Shown piece by piece: positions 1-8,783 of a DNA stretch of 50,459 bases. Origin of the DNA: Bacteroidales bacterium UBA5342 (GTDB lineage: Bacteria; Bacteroidota; Bacteroidia; Bacteroidales; UBA5342); contig DHQI01000128.1 of the NCBI GenBank assembly GCA_002408065.1, forward strand, positions 52,082 through 102,540. Direction: 5' to 3'. The notes beneath the pieces are model-generated. The model did not search any database. It was not told the origin of the DNA and saw only the letters and a program-made list of their open reading frames with translations. The position numbers and the translations under genes are program-made. The stretch's first letter is position 1. Every line of letters begins with the position of its first letter.

Positions 1-2889
1 AGCACTCCCCAGCAATTCCAGTTTTGAGCGTGCCGGTCCGGAAGAAATCAAGATGTTTTTTTCAGGTATTTGATAACCAACCGACAACATTGATTGCAGG
101 ATAGCTTCGTAATAGGTTTCACCAATGCAGCCCACCTCTCCTGTAGACGACATATCCACACCAAGTACCGGGTCAGCTTTCAGCAAACGAGTAAACGAGA
201 ACTGAGGCGCTTTAATACCTACATAATCCAAGTCAAAGGCATTTTTTTCAGGCTGTTTTACCGGCATACCAAGCATCACTTTGGTGGCCATTTCGATCAA
301 ATTCACCTTAAGCACTTTAGAAACAAACGGGAAAGAACGCGAAGCACGCAGGTTACACTCTATCACCTTGATGTCATTATCTTTAGCCAACAATTGCATA
401 TTGAAAGGCCCAGTGATTTCAAGTGCTTTCGCAATACTGCGGGCAATTTTTTTCACACGGCGAATGGTTTCGATATAAAGTTTCTGTGCCGGGAATACAA
501 TAGTTGCATCACCAGAGTGAACACCTGCAAACTCTACGTGCTCCGAAATAGCGTAAGCAATCATCTCACCATCTCTGGCCACAGCATCTACCTCAATCTC
601 TTTAGCCTGTTCAATGAACTCTGACACCACAACCGGGTATTGTTTAGACACATTGGCAGCCAAAGTCAGAAAATGCTCTAATTCATCTTTGTTGGACACC
701 ACATTCATAGCTGCCCCCGAAAGTACGTATGAAGGACGCACTAAAACAGGGAAGTCAACATCTTCTACAAAAGAGTAAATATCCTCGACACTAGTCAGCT
801 CACTCCAACGTGGCTGGTCGATGCCTAAGTCATCCAACATAGCAGAGAATTTCTGACGGTTCTCGGCATTATCAATTTTCTCAGGATGTGTACCTAAAAT
901 CGGCACATTTTGTCCGTGCAAACGCATCGCCAAGTTGTTAGGAATCTGACCACCAACAGACACAATTGTACCTTTAGGTTGTTCCAAGTCAATCACATCA
1001 AGCACACGTTCCAGAGTCAACTCATCAAAATATAAACGGTCGCACATATCATAATCAGTACTCACCGTTTCCGGGTTGTAGTTAATCATAATACTACGCA
1101 TACCTTGCTCGTGCACGGTCTTAATAGCTGTTACACTGCACCAGTCGAACTCTACCGAGCTACCTATACGGTAAGCTCCTGATCCAAGTACTACAGCGGA
1201 GTTATGATCATTCTCAAACTCAACGTCGTGTTCACAAGCGGAGTAAGACATATACAGATAGTTCGTTTGGGCAGGATATTCCCCCCCCATAGTATCAATC
1301 TGCTTCACATAAGGCAAAATACCACGACTTTTACGGTACTCGCGCACTTTCAAGAGATCTTCGGAAATTTCAAAACCTTCACACTTCAATACTTCACGCG
1401 CCACCTGAAAGTCAGAAAAACCTAACTGCTTAGCTCGCAGCAACAAGGCATCATCAATCTGAGGCAACTCATCTTTAGTGTAAAGCTCATCTTTTATGTC
1501 AATAATGTTTTGCAGCTTTTGCAAAAACCAACGGTCGATCTTTGTCAGTTGATAAATATCTTCTACCGTGTAACCTTGCTGCATCGCTTCCGATATAGCA
1601 AAGATACGTTTATCAGTAGGCTGTTGCAGTTCTGTTTCCAGCTCGTCTTTGCTCATTCCCAAATCATGGTTACCAACAAAACCATGCATTCCTTCACCTA
1701 CCATACGGATACCTTTCTGAATGGCTTCTTCGAAATTACGGCCAATGGCCATAATCTCACCTACCGATTTCATACTAGAACCAATCTGTTTAGAGACACC
1801 GGCAAATTTTCCTAAGTCCCAACGTGGAATTTTACACACGACATAGTCAAGTGCAGGTTCAAAACAAGCTGTTGTCGTTTTGGTTACCGAATTTTTTAAT
1901 TCGTGCAGGCCGTAACCCAAGCCAAGTTTTGCAGCAACAAAAGCCAAAGGATAGCCCGTGGCTTTAGAAGCCAGCGCTGAAGAACGACTTAACCGGGCAT
2001 TTACCTCAATGACACGGTAATCTTCAGAAAAAGGATCGTAAGCGTATTGTACATTACACTCCCCCACAATACCTATATGGCGGATAATTTTAATGGCAAT
2101 CTCACGAAGTTTGTGATAATCTTTATTAGAAAGGGTTTGTGATGGTGCTACTACAATACTCTCACCGGTATGAATACCTAAAGGATCAAAGTTCTCCATA
2201 TTACATACCGTAATACAGTTATCGTATTGATCACGCACCACCTCGTATTCCACCTCTTTCCAGCCTTTGATGGACTCCTCTACCAATACCTGTGGCGAAT
2301 AAGCAAAAGCGGATTCTGTCAGAGTTCGTAGTTCGTCTTCGTTGTGGCAAAAACCTGAGCCCAAACCTCCAAGTGCGTATGCCGCACGTACGATGATTGG
2401 GAAACCGACTTTTTGGGCAGCTTCCAAGGATTCCTCTACCGAATAACATGGAATACTAATAGGTGTTTTTACATCAATTTCTTTCAGTTTGCCGGCAAAT
2501 ATTTCGCGGTCTTCAGTGTCGATAATGGCTTGTACGGGTGTTCCCATAACTTGCACATTGTATTTTTCGAGCACGCCTGTTTCAAAAAGTTTCACTCCAC
2601 AGTTGAGTGCTGTTTGACCTCCGAAAGCTAAAAGAATTCCCTCTGGTTGTTCCTTCTTAATAACCTGTTCTACAAAATAAGGTGTCACAGGAAGGAAGTA
2701 CACCTTGTCGGCGATATTGTCCGATGTCTGTACAGTAGCAATGTTAGGATTTACCAGAACGGTGTACACCCCTTCTTCGCGTAATGCTTTCAGTGCCTGC
2801 GACCCCGAATAATCGAACTCCCCAGCTTCACCGATTTTCAACGCTCCTGATCCGAGAATAACTACTTTTTTGACCATTTGATTTGCCAT
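1..2889 (-). CDS. carB: Carbamoyl-phosphate synthase large subunit, C-terminus cut by window edge
   Basis: Makes carbamoyl phosphate from bicarbonate, ATP and ammonia delivered by CarA, feeding pyrimidine and arginine synthesis in the cytoplasm. The 963 codons present start MANQMVKKVVILGSGA and run open to base 1. The first ATP-grasp half is clear (RAAYALGGLGSG near residue 170, ENFDPLGIHTGES near 240, NARLSRSSALASKATGYPLA near 300). The last visible residues (ISSGPARSKLELLGSA) enter the C-terminal MGS-like regulatory domain, so about 110 of the usual 1070 or so residues lie outside. An in-frame ATG four codons downstream is an alternative start. carA is not next to it: the upstream gap holds a promoter and a candidate small RNA. 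Many long open frames on the opposite strand here are shadows of this gene. Confidence 0.97.
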   Translation of the reverse strand, partial: MANQMVKKVVILGSGALKIGEAGEFDYSGSQALKALREEGVYTVLVNPNIATVQTSDNIADKVYFLPVTPYFVEQVIKKEQPEGILLAFGGQTALNCGVKLFETGVLEKYNVQVMGTPVQAIIDTEDREIFAGKLKEIDVKTPISIPCYSVEESLEAAQKVGFPIIVRAAYALGGLGSGFCHNEDELRTLTESAFAYSPQVLVEESIKGWKEVEYEVVRDQYDNCITVCNMENFDPLGIHTGESIVVAPSQTLSNKDYHKLREIAIKIIRHIGIVGECNVQYAYDPFSEDYRVIEVNARLSRSSALASKATGYPLAFVAAKLGLGYGLHELKNSVTKTTTACFEPALDYVVCKIPRWDLGKFAGVSKQIGSSMKSVGEIMAIGRNFEEAIQKGIRMVGEGMHGFVGNHDLGMSKDELETELQQPTDKRIFAISEAMQQGYTVEDIYQLTKIDRWFLQKLQNIIDIKDELYTKDELPQIDDALLLRAKQLGFSDFQVAREVLKCEGFEISEDLLKVREYRKSRGILPYVKQIDTMGGEYPAQTNYLYMSYSACEHDVEFENDHNSAVVLGSGAYRIGSSVEFDWCSVTAIKTVHEQGMRSIMINYNPETVSTDYDMCDRLYFDELTLERVLDVIDLEQPKGTIVSVGGQIPNNLAMRLHGQNVPILGTHPEKIDNAENRQKFSAMLDDLGIDQPRWSELTSVEDIYSFVEDVDFPVLVRPSYVLSGAAMNVVSNKDELEHFLTLAANVSKQYPVVVSEFIEQAKEIEVDAVARDGEMIAYAISEHVEFAGVHSGDATIVFPAQKLYIETIRRVKKIARSIAKALEITGPFNMQLLAKDNDIKVIECNLRASRSFPFVSKVLKVNLIEMATKVMLGMPVKQPEKNAFDLDYVGIKAPQFSFTRLLKADPVLGVDMSSTGEVGCIGETYYEAILQSMLSVGYQIPEKNILISSGPARSKLELLGSA

Positions 2890-2936
2890 ATTATATATCT
2901 GTTTTTCTTGTTTTTTAGCGGTTGCCCAAATTCGTG

Positions 2937-2944
2937 CAAAGGTA
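2937..2944 (-). promoter_or_regulatory. -7 box of the carB promoter
   Basis: On the minus strand this reads TACCTTTG, a match to the Bacteroidota -7 consensus TAnnTTTG. A TTTAG about 18 bases further upstream could act as a weak -33 element. The predicted start leaves a leader of roughly 40 bases before the carB ATG. Confidence 0.6.
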
Positions 2945-2987
2945 GTAAAATCAGCACGTATTCTAAAGCGAAAATTCACTTTATAGA

Positions 2988-3167
2988 AATAAAAAAAGCC
3001 CTGCAGGGAACAGGACTTTTTTAAAACAAATGTTTCAACGATTCTGAATCGAATCGGGGCGAATTTGAAACCAACAATATTGCAAGAATCAGGTTATGCG
3101 TAAGTAGCGAGACAAAGCAGATATCATAAAAAATTACACCAACCTTCAAGTCTTCGTTGATTTCGAT
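2988..3167 (-). ncRNA. Candidate structured small RNA, about 175 nt
   Basis: A self-contained transcription unit lies between carB and the TPR regulator gene. It has a promoter-like sequence at 3169-3199 and an intrinsic terminator at about 2990-3021, with no start-codon ORF in between. The RNA can fold into a rod: bases 3155-3160 pair with 3035-3040 (UCAACG/CGUUGA), an inner UUGAA/UUUCAA helix follows, then AGGUU/AACCU and GUGUAA/UUACGC, separated by bulges. A long rod with a central bulge recalls 6S RNA, but I cannot assign a family. It could instead be the 3' tail of the TPR gene mRNA; the promoter argues for an independent RNA. Confidence 0.5.
2990..3021 (-). terminator. Intrinsic terminator ending the candidate small RNA
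   Basis: On the minus strand GTCCTG pairs with CAGGGC (one G:U) around a loop, flanked by an A-run before and a run of T after, with a CCCTGCAGGG palindrome inside. It sits just upstream of the carB promoter and would insulate carB from upstream transcription. Confidence 0.7.
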
Positions 3168-3168
3168 G

Positions 3169-3199
3169 CAAATTTGAGGCTTATAAAAGTACTTTCAAA
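3169..3199 (-). promoter_or_regulatory. Promoter-like TTTG-N19-CAAATTTG for the candidate small RNA
   Basis: Minus strand: TTTG at 3196-3199, exactly 19 bases, then CAAATTTG at 3169-3176, one mismatch from TAnnTTTG. Transcription would start near 3164-3167. Confidence 0.5.
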
Positions 3200-3280
3200 A
3201 CTTTTACCCCTTACAATACCCCCCTACAAGCTTATCATATTAATTTTCTGTCTATTTAGTCTTATTTTTTTTACGATATG

Positions 3281-4882
3281 CTATAATATTTGTTGTTTTA
3301 AGAATTCTTCAAGGCGAATATCTGTATTCGAAATATACAATTTCTTCCTAATACGGTTCCGGTATTGAGCAACGGTGGCATTTTGCACATTAAATAATTC
3401 TGCAATGGTTTTAGTTTTTATATCCAAAACAAACATGACGGCATAGCGTTTTTCAGACTCTGATAACTCCGGAAATCTGGCACCACATAAGAGAAACGTT
3501 TCAGCATACTTATCTTTTAGAATTTGGGGCAAATCTTTATTCTCCTCAAGATAACGCTCTGCTTTTCTTTCAAAATCACTCATCGTTTTAGACAACTCAT
3601 TGGTGAATATATTATGCTTTGTCTTTTTTAGCAAGGCGCCTGTTTCCTCTCGCAACCTTACATTACTCACCTCCATATCAAAAGACTTTCTCTTATAATG
3701 AAGCTTTTGAGAGCGCATCCACCACAATAAAATCATAAAGACCAATGCGACGAACAGCGCAACAATCAAGGTAATATAACGGGAATGCACCTTCATGTTT
3801 TCCAGCTCATTTGTTATAAATGTAATCTTGGTAAACAACTTACTCATTTGCTCATAACGTTCTACTCGCATATTGGAATAAGCTTTGAAACAGAATACTA
3901 ATTCCTTAGAATATTCACTGGCCTTTTTATAATTACCCTGTGCCATCTCATAATCATAAAGATATTGGTAGAGCAAATAATTATTACCCCTCAGAAGCAG
4001 ATCCTTATAAAACCCGATAGCTACATTAAACTCCTCCATCGCTTCATCATACTTGTCTTGTTTTAAAAGTAATTTACCTTTAAGGTGATGTGCACTAGCC
4101 AAAAATGAATAGGCTATAGGGTACTCTTCTCTATTGGCAGCAATACATTTATCAACAAAGAGCAAAGCACTATCCATTTTGTTGATTCGATCATAATGAA
4201 ACACCAAACATTTATAGGCATCAGCTTCCATATAATGACGGCCAATTTCATTATACTCTTTTGCAATTTCGGGAAGCACTACTGTCATATCCGAAGAATC
4301 CTGATAAAACCAATAAATAACCATCTGAGCATATAACTGTAGCTCATTATCTCCCAAGCTCTTGTATATATCAACGCCCTCTTGCAAGTCTTGCTTCCAC
4401 TCACGCTTCATTCTTCGTTTATTGCGAGCAAGCCCCAAATGTGCTGAACCAACAGTATGAGGATCTACACTATAATCCAAAGCCATCGTAAAAGCATTAA
4501 CAGCCTCCGGAATAAGACGTGTTATTTCTGCTATGTTACCGATATTAATCAAGCATCGGGCAACCCACTCTTTATTCTCCATATACAAAAAGGATTCTAG
4601 AGCCTCATCTGTAAGACGTAAAGATCGCACATAATTAGCTTTTTTATAGGCCAATAAGGCATATGACAAATTGAGATATGGTTGAAAGTTCTCGGATTGC
4701 TCCATTGTAAGAAACATCTCTATAGAGTCCAACCTGTTGACGGCCTCTTGATAATCTGACATGGCCACATTATTTACAGACTCGATTTTTTTTATGATAA
4801 AATCATCTGCTTTTTTCGCATATACGGAAGGGAAAAACGCCAGATAGAAAAGAATAAAAAAGAGGATTAATCTATGTTTCAT
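3281..4882 (-). CDS. TPR-repeat, single-TM, C-terminal HTH regulator
   Basis: 533 residues starting MKHRLILFFILFYLAFFP, a signal peptide or N-anchor. Residues about 30-340 are helical TPR-like repeats, a single membrane span lies near 366-386 (YITLIVALFVALVFMILLWW), then a charged coiled coil. The last 60 residues resemble a LuxR/GerE-type HTH (LSESEKRYAVMFVLDIKTKTIAELFNV, then QNATVAQYRNRIRKKL). This layout, with periplasmic TPR sensor, membrane helix and cytoplasmic HTH, is common in Bacteroidota one-component regulators; target genes are unknown. An upstream in-frame ATG at 4972 is rejected because a consensus promoter lies between it and 4882. No kinase domain is present. Confidence 0.8.
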   Translation of the reverse strand: MKHRLILFFILFYLAFFPSVYAKKADDFIIKKIESVNNVAMSDYQEAVNRLDSIEMFLTMEQSENFQPYLNLSYALLAYKKANYVRSLRLTDEALESFLYMENKEWVARCLINIGNIAEITRLIPEAVNAFTMALDYSVDPHTVGSAHLGLARNKRRMKREWKQDLQEGVDIYKSLGDNELQLYAQMVIYWFYQDSSDMTVVLPEIAKEYNEIGRHYMEADAYKCLVFHYDRINKMDSALLFVDKCIAANREEYPIAYSFLASAHHLKGKLLLKQDKYDEAMEEFNVAIGFYKDLLLRGNNYLLYQYLYDYEMAQGNYKKASEYSKELVFCFKAYSNMRVERYEQMSKLFTKITFITNELENMKVHSRYITLIVALFVALVFMILLWWMRSQKLHYKRKSFDMEVSNVRLREETGALLKKTKHNIFTNELSKTMSDFERKAERYLEENKDLPQILKDKYAETFLLCGARFPELSESEKRYAVMFVLDIKTKTIAELFNVQNATVAQYRNRIRKKLYISNTDIRLEEFLKQQIL

Positions 4883-4887
4883 AGATA

Positions 4888-4918
4888 CAAAGTTAATGAT
4901 CCCCAGCTCTTTTTCAAA
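4888..4918 (-). promoter_or_regulatory. Consensus promoter TTTG-N19-TAACTTTG, nearly leaderless
   Basis: Minus strand: TTTG at 4915-4918, exactly 19 bases, TAACTTTG at 4888-4895. The -7 box ends six bases before the ATG at 4882, so the transcript should begin at or within a few bases of the start codon. It also decides the start of the TPR gene, since the longer reading would begin upstream of the promoter. Confidence 0.8.
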
Positions 4919-4942
4919 TATTAAGGAAATAAAATTGAAATG

Positions 4943-4988
4943 AAAAAAAAATAAAAATCCGGGATATGACACAAAGCCACTCCCGGAT
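4943..4988 (-). terminator. Intrinsic terminator of hppA
   Basis: Perfect 8-base inverted repeat ATCCGGGA (4957-4964) and TCCCGGAT (4981-4988) with a 16-base loop, followed on the minus strand by a long T-rich tract. It lies 26 bases after the hppA stop codon. Confidence 0.9.
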
Positions 4989-5013
4989 CATAATAAAAAT
5001 AGGTTGTTTTCTT

Positions 5014-7260
5014 CTAGAAAATGCTAAATGCAACAGTTAAACCAGCCATTACAACAGAAACCATGGTCATTAGTTTAATTAAAATATTTAGAGATGGGCC
5101 AGACGTATCCTTGAACGGATCACCAACAGTATCACCAACCACACCAGCTTTATGTGTTTCGCTACCTTTACCACCATAGTTTCCTTTTTCGATATATTTC
5201 TTAGCATTATCCCAGGCTCCTCCAGAGTTGTTGAGCATACAAGCCAATGTAAAACCAGTAGTCAGCCCACCCATCAGCAAACCGACTACTCCGGCTACAC
5301 CGAGCAGCAAACCGACTAACACAGGCACAGCAATCGCAATAATAGAGGGTACTAACATTTCACGTTGGGCACCTTTAGTAGAAATTTCCACACATTTAGC
5401 ATATTCGGGCGTTGCTTTACCTTCCAGAATACCGGTAATTTCCCGAAACTGGCGTCGCACCTCGTCCACCATAGCGCCGGCAGCACGACCTACAGCCTTC
5501 ATAGTCATAGCACAAAAGACAAAAGCCATCATAGCACCAATGAAAAGTCCGCCCAAAAGCATTGGGTTGAAAATTGAAAGATCAAAATAAGCCACAAAAT
5601 CACTGATTTCAGCAGCCTCAAGATTATCCAATCCTGTTTGAGCCAAGAAAGCATCACCCTTTTCAGGCAAGCGGCCAAGCCACAAACGAATATCCTCCAT
5701 ATAAGCAGCCATCAGCGCCATAGCTGTCAATGCTGCAGAACCAATAGCAAAACCTTTACCGGTAGCAGCAGTTGTGTTACCTAATGAATCTAAAGCATCG
5801 GTACGTTCGCGCACCTCAGCAGGCAATTCGGCCATCTCTGCATTACCACCCGCATTATCAGCAATAGGACCAAAGGCATCGGTAGCCAAAGTAATACCCA
5901 AAGTAGAAAGCATACCTACGGCAGCAAAACCTATACCATATACACCAATAGAAAAATTAGTAAAACCACCGGCAAAACCAAAGGCACCAATGATACCAAT
6001 CACGATAGTGACTACAGGAATCCAAGTAGAATACATACCCGTGGCTATACCATCTATAATAGTGGTAGCCGGCCCTTGTTGTGCCTGACTAGCAATCCCC
6101 TGAGTTGGTTTGTACTCGTCAGAAGTATAATATTCTGTACCCTGACCAATAATGATACCCGCTAAAAGCCCCGTCACAACAGAACCAAAAATACCCCAGG
6201 TGATCATACCCGTAGAAGCCATACCAGCGATAGCAGCTAATATCAAGAAAGAACTACCACCTGTACCCAAAAGCAAAGCATTAAGCAAACTCTTTTGTGT
6301 CGCATCTTCCTTGGTGCGTACCATAAAAATACCTACAATAGACAATACAATACCAATAGCCGCAACAATCATCGGCGCCATTACGGCATTCGTTACATCC
6401 ATACCTTTAGCTCCTAGCAAAGTAGCCGGGAGCGCTGCACCCAAAGCTGCTGTTGCCAAAATGGAACCACAGTAAGATTCATAAAGATCGGCTCCCATAC
6501 CAGCCACATCACCTACATTGTCCCCAACATTATCAGCAATAGTAGCAGGGTTACGTGGGTCATCTTCAGGAATACCAGCTTCTACTTTACCTACAAGGTC
6601 GGCACCGACGTCAGCAGCTTTTGTATAAATACCGCCACCCACGCGGGCAAAAAGAGCCTGAGTAGAAGCGCCCATACCAAAGGTTAACATAATGGTTGTG
6701 ATTTCAAACAACTTACGGTCAGGATTCATACCTTGATGCACAAAATCAAGGCCTAAGAAATGCATCCCAGCTTCCATATGCTCAGGCGTAAAAATAAAAC
6801 TATTGAGCAACCAAAACCAAAGGGCAATATCGAGCAGGCCAAAGCCTACGACAACCAAGCCCATCACAGCGCCACTTCGAAAGGCCACTTTCAAACCTTG
6901 ATTTAAAGACTTAGAAGCGCCATGAGCAGTACGTGCAGAAGCAAATGTAGCAGTCTTCATTCCCAGAAAACCACAGAGACCGGAAAAGAAACCACCGGTA
7001 AGAAAAGCGATTGGCACAAAAGGATTCTGAACGCCCAGATAAGCCAAAACAGTTAAAATAATAAATAGCACGACAAATACCTTCAACACCACATTATACT
7101 GGCGACTGAGGTAGGCCATAGCACCATCACGCACATACTGTGCAATTTCTTTCATACGGTCGGTGCCCTCTGACATCGACATCATTTTCTTAAAAAAGAA
7201 CCAGGCAAATACCAATGCAACAATAGCTGCCACTGGTATTAAATAAAAATAACTCGGCAT
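5014..7260 (-). CDS. hppA: Membrane-bound ion-translocating pyrophosphatase
   Basis: Polytopic inner-membrane enzyme that couples PPi hydrolysis to ion export. 748 residues, full length for the family, with about 16 membrane spans. PPi-binding motifs are intact: DVGADLVGKVEAG followed by DNVGDNVGD near residue 242, and GNTTAATGKGF near 492. The Ala in GNTTAA, instead of the Lys of GNTTKA, marks the K+-dependent subclass. The sequence VAGMGADLYES after DNVGDNVGD matches the sodium-pumping branch better than the CAGMAADLFE form of proton pumps, so Na+ (or Na+ and H+) transport is inferred. It stands alone, with its own terminator and a -7 box TATATTTG about 50 bases upstream. Confidence 0.96.
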   Translation of the reverse strand: MPSYFYLIPVAAIVALVFAWFFFKKMMSMSEGTDRMKEIAQYVRDGAMAYLSRQYNVVLKVFVVLFIILTVLAYLGVQNPFVPIAFLTGGFFSGLCGFLGMKTATFASARTAHGASKSLNQGLKVAFRSGAVMGLVVVGFGLLDIALWFWLLNSFIFTPEHMEAGMHFLGLDFVHQGMNPDRKLFEITTIMLTFGMGASTQALFARVGGGIYTKAADVGADLVGKVEAGIPEDDPRNPATIADNVGDNVGDVAGMGADLYESYCGSILATAALGAALPATLLGAKGMDVTNAVMAPMIVAAIGIVLSIVGIFMVRTKEDATQKSLLNALLLGTGGSSFLILAAIAGMASTGMITWGIFGSVVTGLLAGIIIGQGTEYYTSDEYKPTQGIASQAQQGPATTIIDGIATGMYSTWIPVVTIVIGIIGAFGFAGGFTNFSIGVYGIGFAAVGMLSTLGITLATDAFGPIADNAGGNAEMAELPAEVRERTDALDSLGNTTAATGKGFAIGSAALTAMALMAAYMEDIRLWLGRLPEKGDAFLAQTGLDNLEAAEISDFVAYFDLSIFNPMLLGGLFIGAMMAFVFCAMTMKAVGRAAGAMVDEVRRQFREITGILEGKATPEYAKCVEISTKGAQREMLVPSIIAIAVPVLVGLLLGVAGVVGLLMGGLTTGFTLACMLNNSGGAWDNAKKYIEKGNYGGKGSETHKAGVVGDTVGDPFKDTSGPSLNILIKLMTMVSVVMAGLTVAFSIF

Positions 7261-7309
7261 AATAGTTAAGTATTAGATAAAAAATAAAATGGTTGATCAA
7301 TTGGGAGGT

Positions 7310-7317
7310 CAAATATA
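7310..7317 (-). promoter_or_regulatory. -7 box upstream of hppA
   Basis: Reads TATATTTG on the minus strand, matching TAnnTTTG. The -33 region is only T-rich (TTTTAT), so the call rests on the -7 box and its position about 50 bases before the ATG. Confidence 0.45.
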
Positions 7318-7443
7318 ACAAAGGCCAAAGAGAAATAAAAGAATAACAGCCTTTAATTTCGCATCTTTTTTACTTGAAATATCAGAATATCAACAAGCTA
7401 CAATAATGTAGTGATACAAAGGAAGAAATCCTACATTTTAGTA

Positions 7444-7812
7444 TTAAGAATAAAAAGCATCTTCAAAATATTCTAATTCAGGCTTTTTTCCGTAGGGAAC
7501 GATAATGGAAACCACATCAAAGCGCGATTCACCTTGAAAATCTTTTTCAAAAATGTAGGCTTGTGCTGCATTTAACAAACGGGATATTTTTTGTGGAGAA
7601 ACAGCCTCTTCAGGATTACCAAAAAAGGCGGTGCGACGTGTTTTCACCTCCACAAAGACCAACATATTCTTCTCTTGGGCTATGATATCAATTTCCAAAT
7701 GTTGAAAATGCCAATTGGTATCGAGAATTTGTAAACCTTTTTGGCGCAAAAAAGCTATCGCCATCTCTTCACCGATCTTACCTAATTCTTTATTTGAAAG
7801 TTTCTCATACAT
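7444..7812 (-). CDS. YraN/UPF0102 endonuclease-like protein
   Basis: 122 residues, the normal size of the UPF0102 family, which has a restriction-endonuclease-like fold. The pattern GxxGExxA (GKIGEEMAIAFLRQKG), LEIDIIA and VFVEVKTR gives the E-D-ExK active-site set of that fold; PEEAVSPQKISRL is the other family hallmark. The cellular role is unsettled, and Holliday-junction-like or DNA repair roles have been proposed. It begins one base after the stop of the S66 peptidase gene, so the two are almost certainly translationally linked, last in the sufE-to-yraN run. Confidence 0.9.
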   Translation of the reverse strand: MYEKLSNKELGKIGEEMAIAFLRQKGLQILDTNWHFQHLEIDIIAQEKNMLVFVEVKTRRTAFFGNPEEAVSPQKISRLLNAAQAYIFEKDFQGESRFDVVSIIVPYGKKPELEYFEDAFYS

Positions 7813-7813
7813 A

Positions 7814-8701
7814 TTAAAAAGACAATGTACACCGGGCGTCTTTAACAGTCAAAACAGCTCTTTGTCCCATGGGCAGAGCCAATGTAGGATCATCATGCCC
7901 GGTTTTTAAGCCAAATATTACGGGCACATTATTCTTCTGGGCTACTGCTGTAATAATTTCTTCAATAGTTTGACCAAAAGGAACATCATTATCCTGCATT
8001 TTTGTAAAATCACCTATTAACAAAGCCTTAATATCAGAAAAAACACCAGCATAATCCAAGCTTCGTAGCATACGATCGGTATGGTACAGATATTCATTTA
8101 TTTCTTCAATAAAAAGTATTTTGCCGTTATACTTAGGCGCATAAGGCGTGCCTTGCAAACTATATAAGATGGAAAGGTTTCCTCCCACAAGCTCCCCTGT
8201 TATCTCACCATCAGCTACAGGTAAAGGTGAATACCAGTCAAGGGTATATGTTTCATCAAAGAGTGCACTTTTCAAACTCGTTAATGATTTCTGATGTTCT
8301 TTAGCTTTGGGAAAACTATTAGGCATAAGCGCATGCAAGGATTGCCCCCCTATATTATTAATCTGCACAGATAAATTCGTAATATCACTATAGCCAATCA
8401 GCAATTTAGACTTTTTTTGAAATAAGGTCCAATCTACCTTATCTAGCAACTGAATAAGACCATAACCACCACGTGAAGCAAAAATGGCTTTTGCAGTAGG
8501 ATGATCTAAGGCCCATTGCAAATCTGAAAGTCGCTGTTCTATTGTGCCGGAAAAATTATAATACTCCGATTTTACATATTTTCCTAACACTACATTTAAG
8601 CCCCATGATTTAAGTATACGCACCGCATTATCAAGGTTTTCATTAGAAACTCTTCCGGCAGGTGAGATAATCAAGACTATATCGTTAGGTTTTAGGGTCA
8701 T
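7814..8701 (-). CDS. S66 family LD-carboxypeptidase (LdcA/MccF-like)
   Basis: 295 residues. The nucleophile sits in the family motif LLIGYSDITNL (Ser105), the catalytic Glu is in IEEINEYLYHTDRM, and the His in KTGHDDPTLALPMG. LdcA trims the terminal D-Ala from tetrapeptides during murein recycling; the related MccF clade cleaves microcin-type adenylates, and sequence alone does not separate these well. The location next to murI favours murein recycling. No signal peptide, so cytoplasmic, as expected for LdcA. Confidence 0.9.
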   Translation of the reverse strand: MTLKPNDIVLIISPAGRVSNENLDNAVRILKSWGLNVVLGKYVKSEYYNFSGTIEQRLSDLQWALDHPTAKAIFASRGGYGLIQLLDKVDWTLFQKKSKLLIGYSDITNLSVQINNIGGQSLHALMPNSFPKAKEHQKSLTSLKSALFDETYTLDWYSPLPVADGEITGELVGGNLSILYSLQGTPYAPKYNGKILFIEEINEYLYHTDRMLRSLDYAGVFSDIKALLIGDFTKMQDNDVPFGQTIEEIITAVAQKNNVPVIFGLKTGHDDPTLALPMGQRAVLTVKDARCTLSF

Positions 8702-8783
8702 CAGTTTCTTTGGTCCTTGGGGTTCTTAAATGCCTGGTTAGCTATATATTTAAGCCCAGAGAAGTCAATAACATCTTAGCTTA

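Noticed and set aside
94..2631. Several long plus-strand open frames
   Set aside because: They lie wholly inside carB on the opposite strand and show no recognisable protein motif; carB is unambiguous in the other direction.
3030..3100. tRNA-like T-loop in the candidate small RNA
   Set aside because: A GGTTTCAAATTC stretch is present but there is no acceptor stem or cloverleaf.
3174..3368. 64-codon plus-strand frame at the end of the TPR gene
   Set aside because: Overlaps the HTH coding end and the small-RNA promoter region; hydrophobic translation comes from AT-rich DNA.
4883..4972. Upstream start for the TPR regulator (MSYPGFLFFF...)
   Set aside because: It would lie upstream of a perfect promoter, and the ATG at 4882 begins a normal signal peptide.
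5228..6475. Plus-strand frames of 100 or more codons across hppA
   Set aside because: Shadow frames produced by the Gly/Ala-rich codon pattern of hppA; low-complexity Pro/Ile/Ala translations with no motif.
7401..7414. Terminator CTACA/TGTAG after yraN
   Set aside because: Short AT-containing stem with no T-run on the minus strand.
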